This document shows positions 36,878-45,075 of a DNA stretch of 64,000 nucleotides, one piece after another. The position numbers were made by a program, and so were the translations under genes. The stretch spans positions 61,475-125,474 of the forward strand of contig NZ_JASZYK010000019.1 in assembly GCF_030317035.1 (NCBI RefSeq). The letters are read 5' to 3'. How positions within the stretch are numbered: the stretch's first letter is position 1; the number at the start of each line of letters is the position of its first letter. The stretch comes from Variovorax sp. J22G73 (GTDB lineage: Bacteria; Pseudomonadota; Gammaproteobacteria; Burkholderiales; Burkholderiaceae_C). A model generated the notes under the pieces. The model ran no database searches. It worked only from the letters and a program-made list of their open reading frames with translations, and was not told the origin of the DNA.

Positions 36878-36919
36878 GTGTCCGTAAACCGGACACCCGG
36901 TGTACGGAAATCATCCGTA
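36878..36919. promoter_or_regulatory. Two tandem dyads, probable activator binding sites
   Basis: Dyad 1 (36878-36896) is GTGTCCG and CGGACAC around 5 bp. Dyad 2 (36903-36919) is TACGGA and TCCGTA around 5 bp. Their centres are 24 bp apart and about 60-90 bp upstream of the sigma54-like promoter, the usual layout of enhancer sites for NtrC-type activators. Confidence 0.65.
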
Positions 36920-36968
36920 GCTCGCGGGCCAATCGCGCGCAAGTCGTTGATTTCAAAGGATTCAGGGG

Positions 36969-36984
36969 CTGGCACGTTGTGTGA
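36969..36984 (+). promoter_or_regulatory. Sigma54-like -24/-12 promoter
   Basis: CTGGCACG is a perfect -24 box. The -12 position reads GTGA where TTGC is expected, so the match is good at -24 and partial at -12. It lies 36 bp before the ATG at 37021 and downstream of the two dyads. Confidence 0.5.
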
Positions 36985-37020
36985 GTTGTCTTTGGGCATA
37001 CACCCTTCAAGGAGCCGCCC

Positions 37021-37917
37021 ATGACACCCCGCATCACCTTCATTGCCGCCGCCTGCCTGCTGGCCGGCAGCGCCGCCTTCGCCCAGATGCCGCCGCCGCC
37101 CGCCAGCGGGCCCGTGCCACCGGCGCCGCTCGGTGCCACACCACCCGTGCCGCCCGTGCCTCCCATGGCTCCCGCCGCCGCGCCCGACGCCGGCACGGTC
37201 GCCACCGGCCGCGTGCAGCAATGGCTCATCAACCCCAACGGCGACGCCGACGGGCTGCTGCTGGCCGACGGCACGCAGGTCGCGTTTCCGCCGCACCTGT
37301 CGACGGCGGTGATGCAGGTGCTCAAGCCCGGCGACACCGTGCAGGTGAGCGGCTGGCGCGCACCCGGCGTGCCGGTGGTGCGCATGCAGTCGCTCAGCGC
37401 CAACGGGCGCAGCGTGGCCGACCAGCCGCCCGCCCCCGGCATGGCCCCACCCACCCCGCCCATCGCTTCCACCCCTCCCACCTCGCGCGCCCTGCGCGAG
37501 CCGGGCGCGCTGAGCGCCATGTCGGCAAGCGGGCGCATCGAGCGGCTGCTGTACACCGACCGCGGCGACGTGCGCGGCGTGCTGCTGGCGGACAAGACCA
37601 TCGTGCGGTTCCCGCCGCACATCGGCGCCGCGTACGGCGCGCAGCTGCAACCCGGCGCGCAGCTCCATGCGCGCGGCTGGGGCACGCGCGGCGCGCAAGG
37701 CGCGGCGCTGGAAGCCACCAGCCTGGGCCCGACCGCGGACACGGTGCGCGAGCTGTTCAGCGGGCCGGGGCTGGTGCCTGGGGCCCGGGGGCCAGCAGGC
37801 CGAGGCCCGGGCGTTGCCCGGGGTGCAGGTCCGCGTTCCGCCCGGGATGCAGGCGGCCCCGGCGCCCAGCCGCCCGCCCCGCTGATGGCGCCGCCGGCCC
37901 CGGTGCCGGCGTCCTGA
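37021..37917 (+). CDS. Periplasmic Pro-rich protein with two OB-like repeats
   Basis: 298 residues. A Sec signal peptide (cleavage after AFA, about 21) is followed by a Pro/Ala linker, then two copies of a roughly 60-residue unit. Copy 1 (about 62) starts GRVQQWLINPNGDADGLLL with VAFPPH; copy 2 (about 175) starts GRIERLLYTDRGDVRGVLL with VRFPPH. A Gly/Pro/Ala-rich tail ends it. I recognise no named family; the repeats resemble small beta-barrels. It is the first gene behind the sigma54-like promoter, and its repeats recur in the gene at 40567. The function is unknown. Confidence 0.75.
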   Translation: MTPRITFIAAACLLAGSAAFAQMPPPPASGPVPPAPLGATPPVPPVPPMAPAAAPDAGTVATGRVQQWLINPNGDADGLLLADGTQVAFPPHLSTAVMQVLKPGDTVQVSGWRAPGVPVVRMQSLSANGRSVADQPPAPGMAPPTPPIASTPPTSRALREPGALSAMSASGRIERLLYTDRGDVRGVLLADKTIVRFPPHIGAAYGAQLQPGAQLHARGWGTRGAQGAALEATSLGPTADTVRELFSGPGLVPGARGPAGRGPGVARGAGPRSARDAGGPGAQPPAPLMAPPAPVPAS

Positions 37918-37951
37918 GCGTCCTGAGCGTCCCTCCCGAGCGCCCCACGCC

Positions 37952-39313
37952 ATGACCACCGCATTCGCCCCCTTGCCGTCGGCGTCGGAGCCGTCGTCGC
38001 CCTCCCCGTCGCGCCGCAGCCTGCGCGCGCTGGACGCCCTGGCCTTCTTCGCGCCCGACATCCAGGGCGGCGTCGGCCCGTTCCTGATCGTGTTCATGGC
38101 CGGCACGCTGGCCTGGGACCCGCAGCGCATCGGCACCGTGATGTTCGTCTCGGCGCTGGTGGGGCTGGTGGTGCAGGCGCCGGCCGGCGCGCTGATCGAC
38201 AGCGTGCCCAACAAGCCCCGCTGGATCGCGGGGGCCATCGCGCTCATCGCGGTGTGCCTGGTGGTCATGGCGAACTGGCCGGGCTACGGCGTGATCCTGG
38301 CGGGCCAGTCGCTCGTGGGCGCGGCGGGCACGCTGGTGGCGCCCGCCATCGCGGCCACCAGCCTGGGCATGGTCGGGCGCGCCGGGCTGGACGCGCGCGT
38401 GGGCCGCAACGCGGCCATCACCGCGGCGGGCACGGTGCTGTGGGCGCTGGGCACCGGCTGGGTGGGCCAGGCCTTCGGGCCGCACGCGATGTTCTTCTAC
38501 GCGGTGGCGATGGCGCTGCCGACCGTGGTCGCGGCCATGCTGATCCGCCAGCGCGACGTCGACCCGAAGCTGGCGCGCGGCGCGGACCACGAGGCCGACG
38601 ATCAAGCCGACCAACAGGCCGATACGCCTTCATCCGAAACGCACACCTCGCGCACCTCGCGCACGTCACGCACCCCGCAGACTTCCGCGCGCTGGTACGA
38701 CCACCGCCTGGTCGTGCTGCTGGTCTGCGCCTTCCTGTTCCACCTGGCCAACGCCGCCATGCTCACGCTGGTGGCGCAGAAGGTGGGCACGCGCGCCGGC
38801 ACCTCGGCCACGCTGTGGCTGTCGGGCGGCGTGATCGTCACGCAGCTGGTGACCATTCCCATCGCGCTGGCGGTCGGGCGCTGGGCGCCGCGGCTGCCGC
38901 GCAAGCCGATCTTCTTGGCCGGCTTCGCGGTGCTGCCGCTGCGCGGCCTGCTGTACCTGCTGGCCGACAGCCCGGCGGCGCTGCTGTCGCTGCAGGTGCT
39001 CGACGGCATCGGCGCGGGCATCTTCGGCGTGATGCTGACGCTGATGATCGGCGACCTCACGCGCGGCAGCGGGCACTTCAACTTCGCGCTGGGCATCGGC
39101 GCGGCCTGCGTGGGGCTGGGCGCGGCGCTCAGCAACCTGGTGGCGGGCACGGTGGCGCACCTGGCCGGCTACGGCACGGCCTTCGTGCTGCTCGCGGGCA
39201 TCGCGGCTTGTGCGCTGACGCTGTTCGCGCTGGCCATGCCGGAAACTCGCGGCCGGCGCGCGCCGATGGCGAACGCGCCGGCCGACCCCGCACTGAACCC
39301 CGCCGCTCCATGA
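37952..39313 (+). CDS. MFS transporter
   Basis: 453 residues with about 12 membrane helices. FFAPDIQGGVGPFL opens the first helix, and QAPAGALIDSVPNKPRW is the conserved loop between helices 2 and 3. The central cytosolic loop (about 205-245) is hydrophilic and holds a TSRTSRTSRT run. The C-terminal half has LTLMIGDLTRGSGHFNFALG. The substrate is unknown. It lies 34 bp after the Pro-rich repeat protein, and its stop overlaps the next transporter gene as ATGA. Confidence 0.9.
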   Translation: MTTAFAPLPSASEPSSPSPSRRSLRALDALAFFAPDIQGGVGPFLIVFMAGTLAWDPQRIGTVMFVSALVGLVVQAPAGALIDSVPNKPRWIAGAIALIAVCLVVMANWPGYGVILAGQSLVGAAGTLVAPAIAATSLGMVGRAGLDARVGRNAAITAAGTVLWALGTGWVGQAFGPHAMFFYAVAMALPTVVAAMLIRQRDVDPKLARGADHEADDQADQQADTPSSETHTSRTSRTSRTPQTSARWYDHRLVVLLVCAFLFHLANAAMLTLVAQKVGTRAGTSATLWLSGGVIVTQLVTIPIALAVGRWAPRLPRKPIFLAGFAVLPLRGLLYLLADSPAALLSLQVLDGIGAGIFGVMLTLMIGDLTRGSGHFNFALGIGAACVGLGAALSNLVAGTVAHLAGYGTAFVLLAGIAACALTLFALAMPETRGRRAPMANAPADPALNPAAP

Positions 39314-40491
39314 ACAAAGACACCGCCTCCAGCGCCTCTGCAGCCTTGGCCTCCTCGACATCCGCAGCTTCGGCGGCGCCGGGCCACGACGTCCCCGCCC
39401 CGCACGAAGGCGGCGGCAACGGCCTGCTCTGGGTGCTGGTGGCGGTGGCGGTGCTGTTCGCCTTCCTGCGCCCGCGCGCGCCGATGGACTGGCTGAAGCT
39501 GGTCGACTGGCAGACGGTGGGCGCGCTGGCCGGGCTGCTGGCCATCACGCAGGGCGTGGAGAAGAGCGGCATGCTGCAGTCGGCCGCGCAGCGCCTGCTG
39601 GCGCGCACCACCGACCTGCGCCAGCTGGCGCTGCTGCTCACCGCCACCGCCGCCGTGCTGTCGGCGCTGGTGACCAACGACGTGAGCCTCTTCTTGCTGG
39701 TGCCGCTCACGCGCGTGCTGGCCACGCAGGCGCACCTGCCGCTGGCGCGGCTGGTGGTGCTGCAGGCGCTGGCGGTGAACGCGGGCTCGGCGCTCACGCC
39801 CATCGGCAATCCACAGAACCTGTACCTGTGGCACCGCACCGGCGAGAGCTTCGGCGGCTTCATGTGGATGATGGCGCCCACGGTGCTGGTCATGCTGTTC
39901 TGGCTGTTCGTGGCCGTGTGGCTGCTGGTGCCGCGCACCGCCATCGCGCTGAAGCCCGCGGCCGAGGCGGCGCCGGTGCAGCCGCGGCTGCTGGCGCTGT
40001 CGGGCGTGCTGTTCGTGGGCTTCGTGGTCGCGCTCGACCGGCACTGGCTGCTGGCCGGCCTGGCGGTGGTGTTCGTGGCCTACCTGCTGTTCCAGCGCCG
40101 GGTGCTGCTGGGCGTCGACTGGGCGCTGCTGGCGATCATCGCGCTGATGTTCGTCGACCTGCGCCAGCTGGCCGAGCTGCCCGCCGTGGCCTCGCTGGTG
40201 GGCCAGTGGCCCATCGCGGAAGGCTGGCGTGCGTACCTGGCGGCCATCGTCACCTCGCAGTTCATCAGCAACGTGCCGGCCACCATCCTGCTGGACCGCT
40301 ACGTGCACGACCTGCCCGCGCTGGCGGCGGGCGTGAGCGTGGGCGGCTTCGGCTGCGTGCTGGGCTCGCTGGCCAACCTCATCGCGCTGCGGCTGGCCAA
40401 GGTGCCGCACGGGCTGCGCGAGTTCCACCGCATCGGCATTCCCTTCCTGGTCGTGTGCGCGGCCTCGGCGGCGCTGCTGCGGCTGGGTTGA
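39310..40491 (+). CDS. ArsB/NhaD/CitM-type (ion transporter superfamily) permease
   Basis: 393 residues. The N-terminal about 35 residues are Ser/Ala-rich, then about ten membrane segments follow. VTNDVSLFLLVPL with the later ALTPIGNPQNLYLW is the asparagine/glycine signature of the ion transporter superfamily (arsenite, Na/H and dicarboxylate carriers). SNVPATILLDRY and GSLANLIALRLA form the second repeat. The substrate cannot be told. It is translationally coupled to the MFS gene by ATGA. Confidence 0.85.
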   Translation: MNKDTASSASAALASSTSAASAAPGHDVPAPHEGGGNGLLWVLVAVAVLFAFLRPRAPMDWLKLVDWQTVGALAGLLAITQGVEKSGMLQSAAQRLLARTTDLRQLALLLTATAAVLSALVTNDVSLFLLVPLTRVLATQAHLPLARLVVLQALAVNAGSALTPIGNPQNLYLWHRTGESFGGFMWMMAPTVLVMLFWLFVAVWLLVPRTAIALKPAAEAAPVQPRLLALSGVLFVGFVVALDRHWLLAGLAVVFVAYLLFQRRVLLGVDWALLAIIALMFVDLRQLAELPAVASLVGQWPIAEGWRAYLAAIVTSQFISNVPATILLDRYVHDLPALAAGVSVGGFGCVLGSLANLIALRLAKVPHGLREFHRIGIPFLVVCAASAALLRLG

Positions 40492-40520
40492 CGCGCGCTT
40501 TTCGGCTTCGCAAACCACTT

Positions 40521-40549
40521 CCTCACTCTTCACTCCCTCACTCTTCACT
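40521..40549. repeat. 14-bp direct repeat before the second repeat-protein gene
   Basis: CCTCACTCTTCACT occurs twice, 15 bp apart, in the 75-bp gap after the ion transporter. The strand is CT-rich and lies ahead of an AAAGGA ribosome-binding site at 40556-40561. Confidence 0.55.
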
Positions 40550-40566
40550 CTCACAAAGGACACGCC

Positions 40567-41145
40567 ATGCCCCAACACCACGCACCCCACGAAACCCACG
40601 CGAAGCACGACACCCAGGACGTCTGGTCGGTCGAAGGCCGCTTCCAGCACCTGGTCTACAGCCCCAAGGGCGGCATCGAGGGCGTGCTGATCGACACCGA
40701 CGGCGTGGCCACGCAGTTCGTGTTCGAGCGCCACGACGAAGGCGCCGCCACCGCCTTCGAGGGCCTGCAGGTCGGCCAGGCGCTGGTGATCGAGGGCACC
40801 GAGGAAGGGCCCTCGCCCAAGGGCGAGGCCGGCCACACGGTGTACCGCTTCGAGCGGCTCGCCTCCATCGACGGCGAGGCGCCCCGGCACGCGCACCCGG
40901 ACGAGCGCATCGAAGGCACCGTGGTGCGCCTGAACTACGCACGCCATGGCGAGGCCAACGGCGTGGTGCTGGACACGGGCGACTTCGTCCACACCAAGCC
41001 CGACGGCTTCGCGCACCTGGGCCTGAAGGTGGGCGACAAGGTGCGCGCCGAAGGACGCGCGCAGCCGCTGGCCACGGGCGAAGGGCGCGTGGTGGAGGCC
41101 GTGCGGGTCAATGGGCGGGCGGTGCGGGAGGCGGAAGAAGGCTGA
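40567..41145 (+). CDS. Cytosolic protein with two OB-like repeats, related to the protein at 37021
   Basis: 192 residues with a His-rich N-terminus (PQHHAPHETHAKHD) and no signal peptide. Two copies of the unit seen at 37021: copy 1 from about 21 (GRFQHLVYSPKGGIEGVLI) and copy 2 from about 119 (GTVVRLNYARHGEANGVVL with VHTKPDGFAHLGLKVGDKV). The shared pattern is G-x-hydrophobic, then Y/N-x3-G-D/E-x2-G-V/L, then a LxxGxxV turn. The family is unknown. It probably belongs to the same sigma54-driven operon; its histidines may hint at metal binding (inference only). Confidence 0.7.
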   Translation: MPQHHAPHETHAKHDTQDVWSVEGRFQHLVYSPKGGIEGVLIDTDGVATQFVFERHDEGAATAFEGLQVGQALVIEGTEEGPSPKGEAGHTVYRFERLASIDGEAPRHAHPDERIEGTVVRLNYARHGEANGVVLDTGDFVHTKPDGFAHLGLKVGDKVRAEGRAQPLATGEGRVVEAVRVNGRAVREAEEG

Positions 41146-41225
41146 GGCCGGCAGCCTCCACCCGGTTGGCACGGTTGGCACCGAGGGCGGGCGCGCGGAC
41201 AATTCGCGCCAGCCCATGACCCGCC

Positions 41226-41954
41226 ATGATCCGTCCTGACTTGCCGCTGCCGCTGACCTTGCCCCTGCCAGAGCGGCACGACCTCGTGCTGCGCGACTAC
41301 AGCGCCTCGCACGGCAGCCACGCGCACGACCACTTCCAGGTGCTGATCGGGCTGGAAGGCGTGCTCGAGATCGAGGTGGAAGGCCGGGGCGCGGGCATCG
41401 GCGCCGGCGAGGCGCAGGTGGTCTCGCCCGGCGACCGGCACGACTTCCAGGCCCGCGGCCGGCACAGCCGCTGCCTGGTGCTGGATACCTCGCACGCCGG
41501 CTGGGCCCGTTGCGCCGAGCGCGCGCCGGTCGACGCACCGCAGCTGCACTCGCTGGCGCGCTACCTGGCGCAATGCATGGCGCGGCCGCAGGCGTCGGCG
41601 CTGGCGCTGCTGCACGGGCCGGCGCTGCTGCTGGAGGCCTGGCGGCCGCAAGCGCCCGCTGCGTCGGACTCGCGCCGCCGGCGCATCGACTGGACCCTGC
41701 TCGCCGACTGGGCGCGGGCGCGGTGGCATGAACCCATGAGCGTCGCCGACCTGGCCGAAGTCGCCTGCCTGAGCCCCAGCCAGTTCGCGCAGCGTTGCCG
41801 CGATGAGCAGGGGATGGGCGCGATGCAATGGCTGCGCGCGATGCGGCTGGCGCATGCGCGCGAGCTGCGGCTGGGCGGGACGAGCGTGGCGGAGACGGCG
41901 CGGCGCACGGGGTACAGGTCGCCTTCGGCGTTGACTGCGGCGTTGCGGCGCTGA
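41226..41954 (+). CDS. AraC family transcriptional regulator
   Basis: 242 residues. An N-terminal cupin sensor (HAHDHFQVLIGLEGVLEIEVEG; AQVVSPGDRHDFQA) and two C-terminal helix-turn-helices (MSVADLAEVACLSPSQFAQRCRDE; GTSVAETARRTGYRSPSALTAALRR). It resembles small AraC regulators that control neighbouring exporters. A DMT exporter lies 198 bp downstream on the same strand. Confidence 0.9.
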   Translation: MIRPDLPLPLTLPLPERHDLVLRDYSASHGSHAHDHFQVLIGLEGVLEIEVEGRGAGIGAGEAQVVSPGDRHDFQARGRHSRCLVLDTSHAGWARCAERAPVDAPQLHSLARYLAQCMARPQASALALLHGPALLLEAWRPQAPAASDSRRRRIDWTLLADWARARWHEPMSVADLAEVACLSPSQFAQRCRDEQGMGAMQWLRAMRLAHARELRLGGTSVAETARRTGYRSPSALTAALRR

Positions 41955-41966
41955 TTGGGGGGTGTT

Positions 41967-42081
41967 GCTCCCTCCCCCTCTGGGGGAGGGTCGGGGTGGG
42001 GGCACGACGGCGTGCGAAACAACGCAGCGCTTAATCGAAGTCCTGCCCCCATCCCAACCTTCCCCCAAAGGGGGAAGGAGC
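41967..42081. repeat. Inverted pair of 38-bp REP-like elements (38-39-38)
   Basis: Units 41967-42004 and 42044-42081 are inverted around a 39-bp spacer. Palindrome heads CCTCCCCC / GGGGGAGG and CCTTCCCCC / GGGGGAAGG carry tails ending GGGGGCA towards the spacer. The geometry is the same as at 496-610. It fills the gap between the AraC and DMT genes and could fold as one long hairpin. Confidence 0.85.
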
Positions 42082-42152
42082 ATCCCCCCAAACCGTCGTT
42101 TCCCGACGACGCACCGTCATTGCCCGACGACCGCATCGCGTAGCCTCCTTGC

Positions 42153-43022
42153 ATGTCATCGACCGCCTACGCCCTGCTCGCCATCGCGCTCTGGACCACC
42201 CTCGCCTCGCTGGGCACCGCCCTGTCGCACCTGCCGCCTTTCCTGCTCACCGGCCTGGCGCTGATCATCGGCAGCGTGCCGAGCTGGCCGCTGGTGCTGC
42301 GCGACCGGCGCGCCTGGAAGGTGCCGGCGCGCACGCTGGCGCTCGGCGTCTACGGCCTGTTCGGCTACCACTTCCTGCTGTTCATCGCGCTGCGCTACGC
42401 GCCGCCGGTGGAGGCCAACCTGGTCAACTACCTGTGGCCGCTGCTCATGGTGGTGCTGGCGCCGGTGCTGCTGCCGGGCGTCACGCTGCGCCCGCTGCAC
42501 CTGGTGGCGGGGCTGCTGGGGTTCGCGGGCGCGGCGGCGGCCATCCTCGGCGCGGGCGGCGGTGGCGGTGGCGACAGTGCCGGTGGAAGCTCGACCTTCA
42601 CCATGTACTGGGGCTTCCTGCCCGCGCTGGCCTCGGCCTTCGTCTGGGCCAGCTACTCGCTGGGAACGAAGCGCGTCGCGGCCTTTCCGACCTCGGCCAT
42701 CGGGCTGTTCGGCCTGGTCTCGGGCGTGCTGTCACTCGCCTGCCACGCGCTGCTCGAACCCTCGGTGGCGCTGTCGGGGCGCGACTGGCTGCTGCTGGTG
42801 CTGTGCGGCCTGGGCCCGCTGGGCGCGGCCTTCTTCGTGTGGGACATGGCGCTCAAGCGCGGCGACGCGCGCCAGATCGGCATCCTGAGCTACATCACGC
42901 CGCTGGGCTCAACCGCGCTGCTGCTGCTGGTCACCGGCCGGCCGCTGACATGGACCATCGTGCTGGCGGCATGGCTCATCATCTCGGCGGCGGTGATGGG
43001 CACCCGCGCGCGGCGCGACTGA
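42153..43022 (+). CDS. EamA/DMT family exporter
   Basis: 289 residues, ten membrane helices in two EamA repeats (LALGVYGLFGYHFLLFIALRYAPPVEANLVNYLWPLL and the C-terminal GPLGAAFFVWDMALKRGDARQIGILSYITPL). The pattern resembles YddG-type amino acid exporters. A Gly-rich loop (GAGGGGGGDSAGGSS) separates the repeats. Start ATG at 42153. The AraC gene upstream is its likely regulator. Confidence 0.88.
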   Translation: MSSTAYALLAIALWTTLASLGTALSHLPPFLLTGLALIIGSVPSWPLVLRDRRAWKVPARTLALGVYGLFGYHFLLFIALRYAPPVEANLVNYLWPLLMVVLAPVLLPGVTLRPLHLVAGLLGFAGAAAAILGAGGGGGGDSAGGSSTFTMYWGFLPALASAFVWASYSLGTKRVAAFPTSAIGLFGLVSGVLSLACHALLEPSVALSGRDWLLLVLCGLGPLGAAFFVWDMALKRGDARQIGILSYITPLGSTALLLLVTGRPLTWTIVLAAWLIISAAVMGTRARRD

Positions 43023-43050
43023 GCCGATCGGGCCGATCGGGCCGATCAGG
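43023..43050. repeat. Short GCCGATCGG tandem repeat
   Basis: About three copies of a 9-bp unit (GCCGATCGG) directly after the DMT exporter stop. A weak hairpin (ACGGGT/ACCCGT, 43083-43099) with a short T-run follows and may end transcription. Confidence 0.5.
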
Positions 43051-43142
43051 CCGACGGGGCCGACTGAATCAGGCTGTGTCCGACGGGTTACCCACCCGTT
43101 TTCTGGCTAGAGTGGAGGTTCAGAAAAAAAGGAGCCACCCCT

Positions 43143-43472
43143 ATGGACAACAAGAACAAGAACAAGAACGAGGATTTCGAAATCACCCCCAAGCTGGTGT
43201 TCGACCTGAACCTGGCGCTGTACCTCGACCTGGTGGCCGCGCTGGAAAGCGCGGGCGCCGTCACCTACCGCCAGATGGCGGCCCGGGTGCTGAACGTGAG
43301 CATGGACGCCCGCGCCGACGGCGAGGTCGGCCTGTCCACCGTGCTCGAAGGCGTCGCCAAGGGCTTTGCCGGCCAGAGCGACGGCATGTCCATCGAACTG
43401 CTGAAGGCCGCGCACGGCCTGCGCGACGACGAGGCCCTGGGCGACGTGCCCATGCGCCCCGCCATCGACTGA
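43143..43472 (+). CDS. Small hypothetical protein
   Basis: 109 residues with an Asn/Lys-run N-terminus (DNKNKNKNED). The rest is acidic and helical: LVFDLNLALYLDLVAALESAGAVTYRQMAARVLNVSMDA. No signal peptide or known motif. An AAAAAAAGGAGCC ribosome-binding region precedes the start, which supports a real gene. It sits 116 bp before zwf on the same strand. The function is unknown. Confidence 0.7.
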   Translation: MDNKNKNKNEDFEITPKLVFDLNLALYLDLVAALESAGAVTYRQMAARVLNVSMDARADGEVGLSTVLEGVAKGFAGQSDGMSIELLKAAHGLRDDEALGDVPMRPAID

Positions 43473-43587
43473 CCCTCCCCCCGGGGTCCGCTCTCGCGCC
43501 TGCAGCGGCCTTCCAGCCTTTCGGGGGCCGCGCCCCCTGGCACCGAAATCGCTTGGGCCTTGGGCACAACAGCTCCAAGGTGACAAC

Positions 43588-45051
43588 ATGGCGAAGATCC
43601 CTCCCGGTGTCGGTCCGCGTTTTCCGCAGGTGGTGGTGCTGGTGGGCGCCACCGGCGACCTGGCCCGGCGCAAGCTGCTGCCGGGGCTGTTCCACCTGTG
43701 CAGCGCCGGCTTCATTCCGGGCTGCCGGATCATCGGCGTGTCGCTCGACGAACTCGACGTCGACGGCTTTCGCGACGCGGCCCGCTCGGCCCTCGACGAG
43801 TTCAGCAGCCGCAAGACCACCTCCGCCGACTGGGACACCTTCGCGGCCAACCTCGACTACGTGCCGCTCTCGGCCGGCGCCGCCGCCCTGCGCGCCGCGG
43901 TCGACCGCGCCGAGGCCTCGCTGGGCACCGAGTGCCGGCGCCTGCACTACCTGAGCGTGCCGCCCAGCGCGGCGCTCACCGTGGTGCGCACGCTGGGCGA
44001 GGCCGGGCTGGTGGAGCGCTCGCGCATCGTGATGGAAAAGCCCTTCGGCACCGACCTGGCGAGCGCCGTCAAGCTCAACGGCAAGCTGCACGAGGTGTTC
44101 CAGGAAGAGCAGATCTTTCGCATCGACCACTTCCTGGGCAAGGAGCCGGCGCAGAACATCCTGGCGTTCCGTTTCGCGAACGGGCTCTTCGAGCCCATCT
44201 GGAACCGCAACTTCATCGACCACGTGCAGATCGACGTGCCCGAAACGCTGGGCCTGGGCAAGCGCGCGGGCTTCTACGAGCAGACCGGCGCCTACCGCGA
44301 CATGGTGGTCACGCACCTGTTCCAGATCCTGGCGTTCATGGCCATGGAGCCGCCCACCGCGCTGGAGCCCGCGCCCATCAGCGAGGAAAAGAACAAGGTG
44401 TTCCGCAGCATGGAGCCCATTCGCCCCGCCGACGTGGTGCGCGGCCAGTACAGCGGCTACCGCGCCGAGGAAGGCGTGGACCCCGACTCTGACACCGAGA
44501 CCTTCATTGCGCTGAAGTGCCACATCGACAACTGGCGCTGGGCCGGCGTGCCCTTCTACCTGCGCACCGGCAAGCGCATGGCCGAGGGCCAGCGCATCAT
44601 TTCCATCGCGTTCCGCGAGCCGCCCAAGAGCATGTTCCCGCCCGGCTCGGGCGTGGGCGCGCAGGGGCCGGACCACCTCACCTTCGACCTGGCGGACGCC
44701 TCGAAGATGTCGCTGTCGTTCTACGGAAAGCGCCCCGGCCCCGGCATGCGGCTGGACAAGCTGAGCCTGCAGTTCGCCATGCGCGACACCGGCATGGCGG
44801 GCGAGGTGCTGGAGGCCTACGAGCGGCTGATCCTCGACGCGATGCGCGGGGACCGCACGCTGTTCACCACGGCCGAGGGCATCGAAAGGCTGTGGGAGGT
44901 GTCGACCGCGCTGCTCGAATCGCCGCCGCCGGTGCGGCTGTACGAGCAGGGGTCGTGGGGGCCGAAGCCGGTGCACCAGCTGATTGCGCCGCACGCGTGG
45001 CGCCTGCCCTTCGAGCGGGCGTGGCGCGACCCGAACAAGTCCGGCAACTGA
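43588..45051 (+). CDS. zwf: Glucose-6-phosphate 1-dehydrogenase
   Basis: 487 residues. The nucleotide loop is GATGDLARRK (about 14-23). The substrate and catalytic motif is RIDHFLGKEPAQNIL (about 175-189), and FRSMEPI and YLRTGKRM are conserved. It makes 6-phosphogluconolactone and NADPH, opening the pentose phosphate and Entner-Doudoroff routes. An AAGGTGA site precedes the ATG. No other genes of those pathways adjoin it. Confidence 0.96.
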   Translation: MAKIPPGVGPRFPQVVVLVGATGDLARRKLLPGLFHLCSAGFIPGCRIIGVSLDELDVDGFRDAARSALDEFSSRKTTSADWDTFAANLDYVPLSAGAAALRAAVDRAEASLGTECRRLHYLSVPPSAALTVVRTLGEAGLVERSRIVMEKPFGTDLASAVKLNGKLHEVFQEEQIFRIDHFLGKEPAQNILAFRFANGLFEPIWNRNFIDHVQIDVPETLGLGKRAGFYEQTGAYRDMVVTHLFQILAFMAMEPPTALEPAPISEEKNKVFRSMEPIRPADVVRGQYSGYRAEEGVDPDSDTETFIALKCHIDNWRWAGVPFYLRTGKRMAEGQRIISIAFREPPKSMFPPGSGVGAQGPDHLTFDLADASKMSLSFYGKRPGPGMRLDKLSLQFAMRDTGMAGEVLEAYERLILDAMRGDRTLFTTAEGIERLWEVSTALLESPPPVRLYEQGSWGPKPVHQLIAPHAWRLPFERAWRDPNKSGN

Positions 45052-45075
45052 GGCGCGACGGCCCCGGCGTCGTGC

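Noticed and set aside
43473..43545. GC-rich inverted segments before zwf as a third REP pair
   Set aside because: The runs of C and G do not match the 38-bp unit and show no paired 39-bp spacing.
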